64,000 nucleotides of DNA, taken from assembly GCA_964639245.1 (NCBI GenBank), contig CAZXCU010000001.1, forward strand, positions 682,001 to 746,000. The letters are read 5' to 3'. Positions within the stretch are counted from its first letter, which is position 1. Each line of letters starts with the position of its first letter. The notes beneath the pieces were generated by a model that was given only the letters and a program-made list of their open reading frames with translations, searched no databases and was not told the origin of the DNA. The stretch comes from SB15 sp964639245 (GTDB lineage: Bacteria; Chloroflexota; Anaerolineae; Aggregatilineales; J027). A program made the translations under genes and the position numbers. Below, one piece after another: positions 15,313 to 22,580 of this stretch.

Positions 15313-16314
15313 CTATTTTTCGGCGCTTAATCTTTCAACAGAGGCGGGCAAATTGAAATAGTGAAAAAGGGCAGGGTTTCTAAATGTGATGATGTCCGAG
15401 ATGGAAGTCTCCTGCAAAGTCAGCACCTGAATCCCGTAGAACGCATATTGGTTTTCCGCTTCGGCATGGCGATAGAGACCAAAGGCAAGCTGCCGATTGG
15501 CATGGGTGGGCAGCAAATGCCAGCGTTCCTGTGCTTCCCCACTAAAAACGGTGCGTTCTGTTAACTGGCGAATTGCCTCCCGCCCCTGATACCATGAGGG
15601 AATGGGCGGCATACTAAAGATGGCTTCTTCGGTCAGCAAATTTACCAGTGTTTCAACATCGCCGGTTTCCCACGCGGTGATGTATTGTTGAAGCTGTGAC
15701 ATGGGTAAGTCTTGGGGTGTCTGAGCCGAGCGTGAATAGCTGGAAAGGGTGGTTCGCGCCCGATGCAGCGCACTTTTGACCGCCGCTATGGTGAGGCCCA
15801 AGGCGGTTGCGACTTCGGAGGCTTGCCAGTCCAGCACGTCGCGCAAAATGAGGATAGCACGCTGGCGGGCAGGAAGCACATGCAAAGCTGTCATGAAGGC
15901 CAAAGAGATATTTTCCCGTAAAATGACCTGTGTTTCGGCATGGGTATTTGTATCACCGAGCATGTTATCGGGGTAAGGTTCAAGCCAGATGGGTTCGAGA
16001 ATCGCTTGCGGGATTGGTTCATCGGAGAGAGAGACTACCTGATAGGTTAAAGGTACAACGCGCCGGGGACGTTTTTGTAGGGCATCTAAACACACATTGG
16101 TCGCAATCCGATACAACCATGCCCGCAAGGAAGCCCGTCCTGCATACGTCGTCTGGTGTCGCCATGCGCGTAAAAAAGTTTCCTGCACCATATCTTCGGC
16201 ATCCTGCACCGACCCCATCATGCGGTAACAATGGGCCTGCAATTCCCGCCGATGGGCTTCTACCAGTGATTCAAATTCAATTGCGTTGTTCAAATCCGCA
16301 CCCTTTTGACCCAA
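15313..16314 (-). CDS. ECF sigma factor with SnoaL-like C-terminal domain
   Basis: The product has up to 333 residues. Region 2 is clear (LVEAHRRELQAHCYRMMGSV, then DAEDMVQETFLRAWRH and YRIATNVCLDAL), as is region 4 (LPARQRAILILRDVL, then ASEVATALGLTIAAVKSALH). The linker holds WLEPYPD, which is typical of the SigX5/SigG-like (TIGR02960) class. The C-terminal ~125 residues form a SnoaL-like domain, which in related ECF classes replaces or supplements an anti-sigma factor. The TTG at 16314 is one possible start. A TTG seven codons later (16293) has AAGGG 7 nt upstream and may be the true one. It is divergent from the SRPBCC gene at 16359, a possible target. Confidence 0.85.
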   Translation of the reverse strand: MGQKGADLNNAIEFESLVEAHRRELQAHCYRMMGSVQDAEDMVQETFLRAWRHQTTYAGRASLRAWLYRIATNVCLDALQKRPRRVVPLTYQVVSLSDEPIPQAILEPIWLEPYPDNMLGDTNTHAETQVILRENISLAFMTALHVLPARQRAILILRDVLDWQASEVATALGLTIAAVKSALHRARTTLSSYSRSAQTPQDLPMSQLQQYITAWETGDVETLVNLLTEEAIFSMPPIPSWYQGREAIRQLTERTVFSGEAQERWHLLPTHANRQLAFGLYRHAEAENQYAFYGIQVLTLQETSISDIITFRNPALFHYFNLPASVERLSAEK

Positions 16315-16358
16315 ACGACAGTCTTATTCAATGTGAGTTTTAAAAAGGAGCATAGAGG

Positions 16359-16781
16359 ATGAAAAGTTTTAGCGCAACCACGACCATTCGCGCATCAAAA
16401 GAGCGTATCTGGCAAATTTTGACCGATGCGCCCAATTTCCCCAAATGGGAGCCGGGCGTGATTCGGATTGAAGGCAAGATTGCGGACGGCGAAAAGATTG
16501 TGGCGTACAACAAAATTAGCCCGAATCGCGCATTTCCAGCCAGAGTTGCCGTCTTAGCACCGGGTCAAAAAATGACATGGACAGGGGGAATGCCCTTCGG
16601 ATTATTCACTGGCGTTCGCTCCTTTACCCTGACTCCCAAAAGTGATGATAGCGTGGAGTTTACCTTGCGGGAAGAATTTAGCGGGCCGCTGCTGCCCCTG
16701 ATTGGACGCACAATTCCTGATATGACAGATTCGTTTCAAAACTTTGTGAATGGACTCAAAAAGTACGCCGAACAAGCCTAA
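16359..16781 (+). CDS. SRPBCC (START-like) hydrophobic-ligand-binding protein
   Basis: The 140-residue protein follows a strong AAGGAG ribosome site (about 16344-16349). The SRPBCC pattern is clear: MKSFSATTTIRASKERIWQI at the N-terminus, TDAPNFPKWEPGV, a central strand-rich part, and a long C-terminal helix (MTDSFQNFVNGLKKYAEQA). The fold makes a deep cavity for a hydrophobic ligand. Members act as polyketide cyclases, ligand carriers or toxin-type proteins, and the substrate cannot be told. It starts 44 nt from the divergent sigma-factor gene and is followed 8 nt later by a small gene, probably in one transcript. Confidence 0.8.
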   Translation: MKSFSATTTIRASKERIWQILTDAPNFPKWEPGVIRIEGKIADGEKIVAYNKISPNRAFPARVAVLAPGQKMTWTGGMPFGLFTGVRSFTLTPKSDDSVEFTLREEFSGPLLPLIGRTIPDMTDSFQNFVNGLKKYAEQA

Positions 16782-16789
16782 CAAGGAAC

Positions 16790-17200
16790 ATGACCATGAG
16801 CGAATTAGGAACAAAAGACAACCCTTGGGTATTGAAAACCCCGCCGGGAACATCCGACTATACCCTCTATCGGGATGAAACCCATAAACCGCCGGTGCTG
16901 GTGTGTACCGTCGGTAAAACGGTGCTGCTGTACGATTTGCGCTGCATTGAACATTTGCACACGATGCTCAAGGAACATGGCGATTGGATGGAGTTGGGGA
17001 GCGCCGATGAGCAAAAACCCGCCAAAGAAGGTACGGTTGAGGCGTGGGGACGTTCGCCAGAAAATCCGATTGGGGGATGGTATGGGTTGAAAAAAGGGCT
17101 GCGCGGGCGGTTCGGCATGTATATCCCACCGTTGTTGGAACTGCTCGGCTTGGCAGAAGTGGAGCATAAACCCAAAGGCAATCGGATGCGGGCGTTATAG
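16790..17200 (+). CDS. Small conserved protein, DUF6855-like
   Basis: The 136-residue product has a conserved-looking N-terminus, GTKDNPWVLKTPPGTSDYTL, which I associate with a small family named DUF6855; that name is from memory and less certain than the gene itself. It has no signal peptide or membrane segment. The middle (CTVGKTVLLYDLRCIEHLHT) suggests an alpha/beta core. The C-terminus is basic. A second ATG two codons in (16796) is an alternative start. Position directly after the SRPBCC gene suggests coexpression. Confidence 0.65.
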   Translation: MTMSELGTKDNPWVLKTPPGTSDYTLYRDETHKPPVLVCTVGKTVLLYDLRCIEHLHTMLKEHGDWMELGSADEQKPAKEGTVEAWGRSPENPIGGWYGLKKGLRGRFGMYIPPLLELLGLAEVEHKPKGNRMRAL

Positions 17201-17212
17201 AGTAGGGGAATG

Positions 17213-17239
17213 GGTGCAGTAATAACGAGTTACTGCACC
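17213..17239. repeat. Perfect 10-bp inverted repeat after the DUF6855-like gene
   Basis: GGTGCAGTAA (17213-17222) and TTACTGCACC (17230-17239) are separated by 7 nt. The stem lies 12 nt after a stop codon, but it is followed by an A-run rather than a T-run on the plus strand. It is therefore not a textbook terminator and may instead be an operator or an RNA-stabilising hairpin. Confidence 0.55.
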
Positions 17240-17419
17240 AAAAAAACGGATTGAGGGGTGTTTGCACTATTTTTTTATTATGATGAGTAGGGTACGGGAA
17301 CACGACTTGCTATAGACATCTAACAGGCTACGGCTGAGTTTATCACTTCGGAATTTTGGATGATGAAGTTCATTCCCCCTCACTGGTTGCGGACGAGCCA
17401 GAAGTAACTTACAGTTAGA

Positions 17420-17458
17420 ACATCTGTACGAGTAAAAGATTTGGCTTTATACAGATGT
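17420..17458. repeat. 10-bp inverted repeat overlapping the likely promoter of the DUF1905 gene
   Basis: AACATCTGTA and TACAGATGTT form a perfect inverted repeat about 39 bp long overall. The right arm overlaps a TATACA that could be the -10 box and the ATG at 17455. A dimeric regulator or an RNA hairpin masking the start are both possible. The rest of 17201-17454 shows nothing else that I recognise. Confidence 0.45.
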
Positions 17459-17469
17459 TTAACCCATCC

Positions 17470-17757
17470 ATGAACATTGAATTCTCTGGTGAAATTTGGT
17501 TCTGGCGCGGCCCCGCCCCCTTTTTTTTCGTCACCATTCCCATAGAGCAGAGTAAGGATATCAAAACAATCTCAAGCGCCGTAACTTACGGCTGGGGTGT
17601 TATTCCGGTACAGGTTCGGATTGGTGACACGACATGGAAAACCTCCCTCTTCCCCAAAGACGGACTCTACCTTGTGCCTATCAAAGCGAGTGTCCGCAAA
17701 GCAGAAAAAATTGAGGAAGGTGATACCGTGAATATCCTGCTTGAAATTGGTCGGTAA
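17470..17757 (+). CDS. DUF1905 domain protein
   Basis: The 95-residue product from ATG 17470 matches DUF1905 along its whole length: MNIEFSGEIWFWRGPAPFFF, then the SSAVTYGWGVIPVQVRIGDT strand pair, PKDGLYLVPIKASVRKAEKI and EGDTVNILLEIGR. These small beta-barrel proteins are often fused to a bacteriocin-resistance-type (YdeI/OmpD) domain; here the domain stands alone. The function is unknown. An in-frame ATG at 17455 lies within the likely -10 region and inverted repeat and is less likely as a start. Confidence 0.7.
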   Translation: MNIEFSGEIWFWRGPAPFFFVTIPIEQSKDIKTISSAVTYGWGVIPVQVRIGDTTWKTSLFPKDGLYLVPIKASVRKAEKIEEGDTVNILLEIGR

Positions 17758-17763
17758 ACAAAA

Positions 17764-17803
17764 ATGGCTGAGTTTATCTTTCATCAAGATGAAACTCAGC
17801 CCA
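17764..17803. terminator. Bidirectional terminator between the DUF1905 gene and copA
   Basis: GGCTGAGTTT and AAACTCAGCC form a perfect 10-bp stem. On the minus strand, after copA, the stem is followed by ATTTTTGTTT, a good U-tract. On the plus strand it is followed by CATTTGTTT, which is weaker. The hairpin separates two convergent genes. Confidence 0.7.
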
Positions 17804-17817
17804 TTTGTTTAAGACGA

Positions 17818-20256
17818 TTACTGACTTTTTAGGCGGAGACTATTGCCGACGACGCTCACGCTGCTAAAGGCCATCGCAAACGCAGCTAACATGGGATTCA
17901 ATTCCTGTAGAAAATCCGGTGCGAAAGTCGCTAGCGAAAGCGCCCCCGCCGCTACCGGAATCAGCACCACATTGTAGCCAAATGCCCAGAACAGATTTTG
18001 CCAGATGGTTCGCATGGTGGCGTGCGACAGGGTAATCGCTTGCGGGATGCTGCGTAAATCGCCGCGCATGAGGGTGACATCGGCGGTTTCCATCGCAATA
18101 TCTGTCCCTGTTCCCATTGCAATGCCGACATCGGCTTGAGCAAGGGCAGGCGCGTCGTTAATGCCATCCCCGACCATGCCAACCAGCAGCCCTTCGGCTT
18201 GCAGTTCTTTCACCTTATGGGCTTTATCTTCGGGCAGCACTTCGGCAAAAACCCGGTCAATTCCGACTTCTTGGGCGATGGCTTCGGCAGTCGCACGGTT
18301 ATCACCCGTCATCATGACGACTTGCAAGCCCTGCGCTTTAAGCGTTTGGACTGCATCCCGCGAACCTTCTTTGATCGTATCCGCTACGGCGATGAGTCCG
18401 ACTGCCTGCTGGTCAATGGCAAGCCACATGGCAGTTTTGGCATCCTGTTGTAAACGCTGCGAGTCCGCTTCCAGTCCATTTAAATAGACTTGATGGGTGG
18501 TGAGCAGGGCGAGATTCCCCAGCAGGATTTTTTGCCCTTCCACCGTACCCGTCACGCCTTTTCCGGTGATGGCTTCAAAGTTTTGCGGGTCGCTCAACGC
18601 CAGCACCTGCGACTCCGCCGCTTTGACAATCGCTTCCCCTAAGGGATGTTCGCTGCCCCGTTCCAAACTAGCCGCGATTCGCAGCAGGTCAGTTTGTGTG
18701 CCATGCCAACTTTGGCTTACCACAATATCGGTGACAGAGGGTTGGCCTTTGGTCAATGTACCTGTTTTATCCAGAATGACCGCCTGCAATTGGTTGGCAC
18801 GCTGCAAGGCATCCGAATTTTTGAATAGAATCCCGTGATTCGCGCCCTTGCCAATGCCCACCATAATGGCGGTGGGCGTGGCTAATCCCATCGCACAGGG
18901 GCAGGCAATCACCAGCACCGCAATCGTGCGGACTAGTGCCTCTGTAAAATCACCAGTAGCCGCCAACCAGATGCCAAAAGTTGCCAGCGCAATGACCAAT
19001 ACCACTGGTACAAAAACGGCTGAAACTTTGTCCACCACTTTTTGAATCGGGGCTTGGCTACCCTGTGCCTGTTCGACCAGTTTAATAATCTGGGCGAGGA
19101 CGGTTTCACGCCCGACACGGGTGGCTTGGAATTTGAGCAAGCCATTTTTGTTCATGGTTGCGCCTGTTACCAAATCGCTGACCGTTTTTTGGACGGGCAT
19201 CGATTCGCCCGTAATCATGCTTTCGTCTACCGTGCTGCTGCCCTCAATGACCATGCCATCGACAGGGATTTTCTCGCCGGGGCGCACCAGAACCACATCT
19301 CCCACGCGCACCTGTGAAATCGGAATGTCGGATTCGACCCCGTTACGCATGACACGGGCGGTTTTCGGTTGGAGACCGATAAGCGCTTTGATGGCTTCGC
19401 TGGTTTTGCCTTTGGCACGGGCTTCCAACACCTTGCCCACCACAATGAGCGTGATGATCACGGCGGCGGTTTCAAAATAGACGTGCATTCCCAGTTCATG
19501 ATAGCCCAGGACAATCGGGATGCTGTAGAAATAGGCGGCAGACGACCCCAGCGCGACCAGAACATCCATATTGGCGGTGCGGTTTCGCAAGGCTTTGTAG
19601 GCACCTTCGTAGTAATCCCACCCCACATAAAATTGAACCGGGGTTGCCAACGCCCACATGAGATAATTGACCCATGGGTCGTGCGCCCACATGCCAAGAA
19701 TATCCAAATCGCGCAGCATACTCAGTAGAAAAAGCGGCACAGTGAACAAAATACCCATGAGCAAGCGTTCATATTGATGGTTGAGTTCGGCGGTGCGGGC
19801 GGTGGCTTCTGCGTCTTCGAGCGCTTCTTCCGTTTCCGCTAGCACCACCCCATAGCCTGCTTTTTCTACGGCTCTAACCATATCCTCCGTTTGGACGACC
19901 CCCGCCGCCGCAACAATCGTGGCGCGTTCATTGGCATAGTTGACTTCTGCATTCATCACACCGGGAACTTTTTTGAGCGTCCGTGTAACGGTTGCTGCAC
20001 AATTGGCACAGGTCATGCCGGTAATGGGCAGTTCAAGCTGGACGGTAGGGACACCATACCCTGCTTTTTCGATTTTTTCGACAATCGCCGCCTCATTTAA
20101 AAGGGCTGGATCAAAAGTGACTTCGACCTTTTCGCTGGCATAGTTGACCGTGGCTTGTTGCACCCCTTCCAATTTATTCACACTGCGTTCAATCGTTTTG
20201 ACGCAGTTGGCACAGGTCATGCCTGTCACGGGAAGGGTAATTTGTTTGGTAGACAT
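17818..20256 (-). CDS. copA: Copper-translocating P1B-type ATPase
   Basis: The 812-residue copper exporter pumps Cu(I) out of the cytoplasm at the cost of ATP. Two N-terminal heavy-metal-binding domains carry GMTCANC (C15/C18 and C83/C86). Eight membrane spans include the ion-binding IACPCAMGLATP around residue 450. The phosphorylation motif is VILDKTGTLTKG near residue 495, the nucleotide-binding HP motif is SEHPLGEAI, and the hinge is VGDGINDAPALAQADVGIAM. The length and CPC motif fit CopA, and the linked csoR indicates copper or silver rather than zinc or cadmium. It is the last gene of the csoR operon, 76 nt after the small chaperone gene, with a terminator-like hairpin in the gap. Confidence 0.95.
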   Translation of the reverse strand: MSTKQITLPVTGMTCANCVKTIERSVNKLEGVQQATVNYASEKVEVTFDPALLNEAAIVEKIEKAGYGVPTVQLELPITGMTCANCAATVTRTLKKVPGVMNAEVNYANERATIVAAAGVVQTEDMVRAVEKAGYGVVLAETEEALEDAEATARTAELNHQYERLLMGILFTVPLFLLSMLRDLDILGMWAHDPWVNYLMWALATPVQFYVGWDYYEGAYKALRNRTANMDVLVALGSSAAYFYSIPIVLGYHELGMHVYFETAAVIITLIVVGKVLEARAKGKTSEAIKALIGLQPKTARVMRNGVESDIPISQVRVGDVVLVRPGEKIPVDGMVIEGSSTVDESMITGESMPVQKTVSDLVTGATMNKNGLLKFQATRVGRETVLAQIIKLVEQAQGSQAPIQKVVDKVSAVFVPVVLVIALATFGIWLAATGDFTEALVRTIAVLVIACPCAMGLATPTAIMVGIGKGANHGILFKNSDALQRANQLQAVILDKTGTLTKGQPSVTDIVVSQSWHGTQTDLLRIAASLERGSEHPLGEAIVKAAESQVLALSDPQNFEAITGKGVTGTVEGQKILLGNLALLTTHQVYLNGLEADSQRLQQDAKTAMWLAIDQQAVGLIAVADTIKEGSRDAVQTLKAQGLQVVMMTGDNRATAEAIAQEVGIDRVFAEVLPEDKAHKVKELQAEGLLVGMVGDGINDAPALAQADVGIAMGTGTDIAMETADVTLMRGDLRSIPQAITLSHATMRTIWQNLFWAFGYNVVLIPVAAGALSLATFAPDFLQELNPMLAAFAMAFSSVSVVGNSLRLKSQ

Positions 20257-20269
20257 TGGCTGCCTCCGT

Positions 20270-20301
20270 TAAAAAAGTAGGGATTACGAGAAATCCCTAC
20301 T
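20270..20301 (-). terminator. Intra-operon terminator/attenuator between the copZ-like gene and copA
   Basis: On the minus strand a perfect 10-bp stem (AGTAGGGATT and AATCCCTACT, 6-nt loop TCTCGT) is followed at once by TTTTTT. It ends 14 nt before the copA start codon, with CGGAGG as the copA ribosome site right after it. Partial readthrough would give more chaperone than pump. Confidence 0.75.
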
Positions 20302-20332
20302 GAAAATCAATCACTGAAACCTGATAACGTTT

Positions 20333-20551
20333 TTACAGCGTAATCAGTTCTTGGGCTGGATAGTCGATTTCTTTGAGCGTGCTGGAAATTTGTTCCCATG
20401 TGGCGGGTGCTTCCCATTGGAAAGTGGCTTTTTTGCTTTGCTGGTCAACTTCTACCAGCGTGATTCCTGCCAATTCACTGACTTCATTTTTCACGGTGTG
20501 GACACAGTGACCACAGCTAATGGCGGGAATGAGTACGGTTTTGCTTTCCAT
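20333..20551 (-). CDS. copZ: Small heavy-metal-associated (HMA) copper chaperone
   Basis: This 72-residue single-domain protein has the ferredoxin-like HMA fold. The metal site is AISCGHCVHTV (C13 and C16), a CxxC at the usual N-terminal position, with His at the variable position. CopZ-type proteins carry Cu(I) to CopA and to CsoR. It begins 3 nt after the csoR stop, so the two are translated together, and it precedes copA. The symbol rests on this context. Sequence alone does not exclude another soft metal. Confidence 0.85.
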   Translation of the reverse strand: MESKTVLIPAISCGHCVHTVKNEVSELAGITLVEVDQQSKKATFQWEAPATWEQISSTLKEIDYPAQELITL

Positions 20552-20554
20552 GAC

Positions 20555-20830
20555 CTATCTCCTTTTGGATTTGAACACTTCAACGACTTCGGAAAGAACA
20601 CGTTCCCGCTCATCAGGATTTTCACCCCGAATGGCGGTTGTCACACAGGTATGTAAATGCGCGTCCAGAATGAGCTGGTTGGTTTTGTCTAAGGCCGCTT
20701 CCACTGCTTGAATTTGTTTGATGACATCAATGCAGTAGCAGTCCTTTTCGAGCATGGTAATGATACCTTGCAAATGCCCGGCAGCGCTTTTAAGGCGATT
20801 GATGGCACTTTGTTGAGATTGTGTGTCCAT
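20555..20830 (-). CDS. csoR: CsoR-family copper-sensing repressor
   Basis: The product has 91 residues from ATG 20830. An upstream in-frame start at 20878 would place the promoter's palindrome inside the gene, so I reject it. The protein is all-helical. Cu(I) ligands expected for CsoR are present with exact spacing: C33 in CYCIDVIKQI, and H58 and C62 in DAHLHTC. Apo-CsoR binds DNA and lets go when Cu(I) is bound. The conserved NRLKSAAGHLQGII helix near the N-terminus supplies DNA contacts. It is first in an operon with the copZ-like gene and copA and is likely self-regulated through the palindrome at 20845-20873. Confidence 0.92.
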   Translation of the reverse strand: MDTQSQQSAINRLKSAAGHLQGIITMLEKDCYCIDVIKQIQAVEAALDKTNQLILDAHLHTCVTTAIRGENPDERERVLSEVVEVFKSKRR

Positions 20831-20844
20831 GTCTTCCCCTTGTC

Positions 20845-20910
20845 TATCCCCCCCCCCATAGGGGGTGGGGTATCTCATATCAAGGATAGCACAACCTGAA
20901 AAGCTGTCAA
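20845..20910 (-). promoter_or_regulatory. csoR promoter and CsoR operator
   Basis: On the minus strand TTGACA (20910-20905) and TATCCT (20888-20883) are spaced 16 nt, so transcription should start near 20876. Directly downstream lies a 29-bp imperfect palindrome (20845-20873): ATA, a C-rich half (CCCCACCCCC), a TAT centre, then ten G and ATA. Known CsoR operators have the same design, with G/C tracts flanked by AT. The homopolymer (C10 on the plus strand, 20848-20857) could be miscounted by some sequencing methods. Confidence 0.7.
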
Positions 20911-21004
20911 GTCCCTAACAATCCCTTAACAATTTTTAGTGAACCATGAATGAACTTTGCCCTACTCTAAAAGTAGCATGTACAATAGGGGTAAGATTTA
21001 ATCT

Positions 21005-22126
21005 ATGGGTACTCGTGTGGCTTCTGAATCTCCGAAACAACAGTTCATACAAGCGGGTCGTAAAATTCGGGACTCTTTGCGGGAAGTGCGTGACCTTGTG
21101 CGGCGGCGGCGCAAAGCTGACCCCTATGATGAGGTTTTTTCCCAATTGGATGAGCATGTTGAAGTAGCGACAGATGCCCTCATTGAGATGGCGAATACGC
21201 TCGAACGAATTTTGCGGCCCGGTGCAGACGACCTTCATCCAACTTCCAATACGGACATTGTGAATCTGCATGAATTACAGCAGTCACTTGCTGAAGCCAA
21301 AGCGGAACGGGATGAATTGGTTGAAAACTTGCAATCGACCCAAGAGCAGCTAGAAAAATATGCTGCCGATTTGCAGGTGCTGTATGGCAAGGAACGGCAA
21401 AAACGTTATGAACTGGCGGAAGCCTACCGCCAATTGCAAGCGGCAGACCAGCTCAAGGCTAATTTCTTGAGTACCATCAACCATGAATTGACCAGCCCGC
21501 TTGTCCCGATTGATTTGAGCTTGCAGATTCTTGAAAAAAGCAGCATGGACGATGACCAGCGCCAGAATCTCCGCAGCATCAAGGAAAAATTGGTTGAGTA
21601 CAAACGCCAGTTGGATGGGGTGATCAAATATGCGGATTTGGTGAATCAGACGCATGTAGTGTCGAAGGATTGGCTGAATCTATACACCCTCATTGATAAT
21701 ATTTTGCAACCCTTATTCCGTTTGGCGCAGGCACGGCGGATTGATATACAGGTCGACCCGTTGCTCAAGGACATTGAAGTGTTTGCCGATGCCGATTTGC
21801 TGGGGAATTTAATCTATCAATTGACTCACAACGCCATCAAATTTAATAAGGTGAATGGCAAGGTACAAATTGACGGTCAAACCACCGAGGGTGGGGTGGT
21901 GATGCACTTTGTCGATGATGGGGTGGGCATCCCGCCGCGCATTTTGGAACACTTTGGTGAAGATTTTAACCAGACGGTTGACGCGCTCAAACGCGGGACA
22001 GAAGGATTGGGGCTGGGGTTAGCACTCTCTAACTATGTAGCGGGGGTGCATAATGGTAAGCTAGCAGCAGAAAGTTCACCTGAAAAAGGCACGCGAATTA
22101 CGCTATGGCTGCCGGGGGTTAAATAA
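21005..22126 (+). CDS. Cytoplasmic sensor histidine kinase with coiled coil
   Basis: The 373-residue kinase has no membrane span. Residues ~85-155 form a coiled coil (around ELQQSLAEAKAERDELVENL). The phosphoacceptor helix is FLSTINHELTSPLVPIDL, with the H-box His near residue 160. The catalytic domain has the N-box LTHNAIKFNKVNG, G1 DDGVGIPP and G2 GTEGLGLGLALSNYVAG. The H-box has Thr-Ser where Arg-Thr is usual. TACAAT (20981-20986) and an AGGGGTAAG ribosome site precede the ATG. The stop codon overlaps the start of the receiver gene (TAATG), so kinase and receiver form a pair. The input signal is not apparent. Confidence 0.88.
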   Translation: MGTRVASESPKQQFIQAGRKIRDSLREVRDLVRRRRKADPYDEVFSQLDEHVEVATDALIEMANTLERILRPGADDLHPTSNTDIVNLHELQQSLAEAKAERDELVENLQSTQEQLEKYAADLQVLYGKERQKRYELAEAYRQLQAADQLKANFLSTINHELTSPLVPIDLSLQILEKSSMDDDQRQNLRSIKEKLVEYKRQLDGVIKYADLVNQTHVVSKDWLNLYTLIDNILQPLFRLAQARRIDIQVDPLLKDIEVFADADLLGNLIYQLTHNAIKFNKVNGKVQIDGQTTEGGVVMHFVDDGVGIPPRILEHFGEDFNQTVDALKRGTEGLGLGLALSNYVAGVHNGKLAAESSPEKGTRITLWLPGVK

Positions 22127-22500
22127 TGGACAAAAAAATCGTTTTGGTGGTTGATGACAACCCTGACATTCGCAATCTGATTAACGCAACGCTGGGTAAC
22201 ATCTTTTATGATGTGTTCAATGCGTCCAATGGGCCAGAGGCCTTGGATTTCCTTGAAACGCACGATTACCCGGACTTGGTGATTCTTGACCTTGCGATGC
22301 CGGGCATGAGTGGGTTAGAAGTGTTGCAGCGCATCAAAGGCAGCCCTGAAACTTTTAATATTGAAGTCATTGTGCTTTCCGCACAGGCCGATGACCGTAT
22401 CCGTAAAGAAGCCTTAGGGATGGGAGCGCGGGCCGTGATCAATAAGCCGTTTGGCCCTTTGGATCTGCTCCAACGGATTGAAAGCATTTTTGATGCTTAA
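22126..22500 (+). CDS. Single-domain response regulator (CheY-like receiver)
   Basis: The 124-residue protein is a lone receiver domain. Its acidic pair is VVDDNPDIR, the phosphorylation site is the Asp in VILDLAMPGMSG, the switch residue lies in VIVLSAQ (Ser) and the conserved Lys is in INKPFGP. There is no output domain, so it must act by protein contact, as CheY or a phosphorelay intermediate does. It is translationally coupled to the kinase gene by a 1-nt overlap. Confidence 0.9.
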   Translation: MDKKIVLVVDDNPDIRNLINATLGNIFYDVFNASNGPEALDFLETHDYPDLVILDLAMPGMSGLEVLQRIKGSPETFNIEVIVLSAQADDRIRKEALGMGARAVINKPFGPLDLLQRIESIFDA

Positions 22501-22580
22501 ACCTTCCTCTCTCTAACCTACGCCTTATTTGCGACAAACCCTGTTCGGCACTACACTTACAAATGGTAGCATAGAACCAT

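Noticed and set aside
20848..20857. Poly-C tract as a sequencing error
   Set aside because: It fits the expected symmetry of a CsoR operator, although its exact length may still be uncertain.
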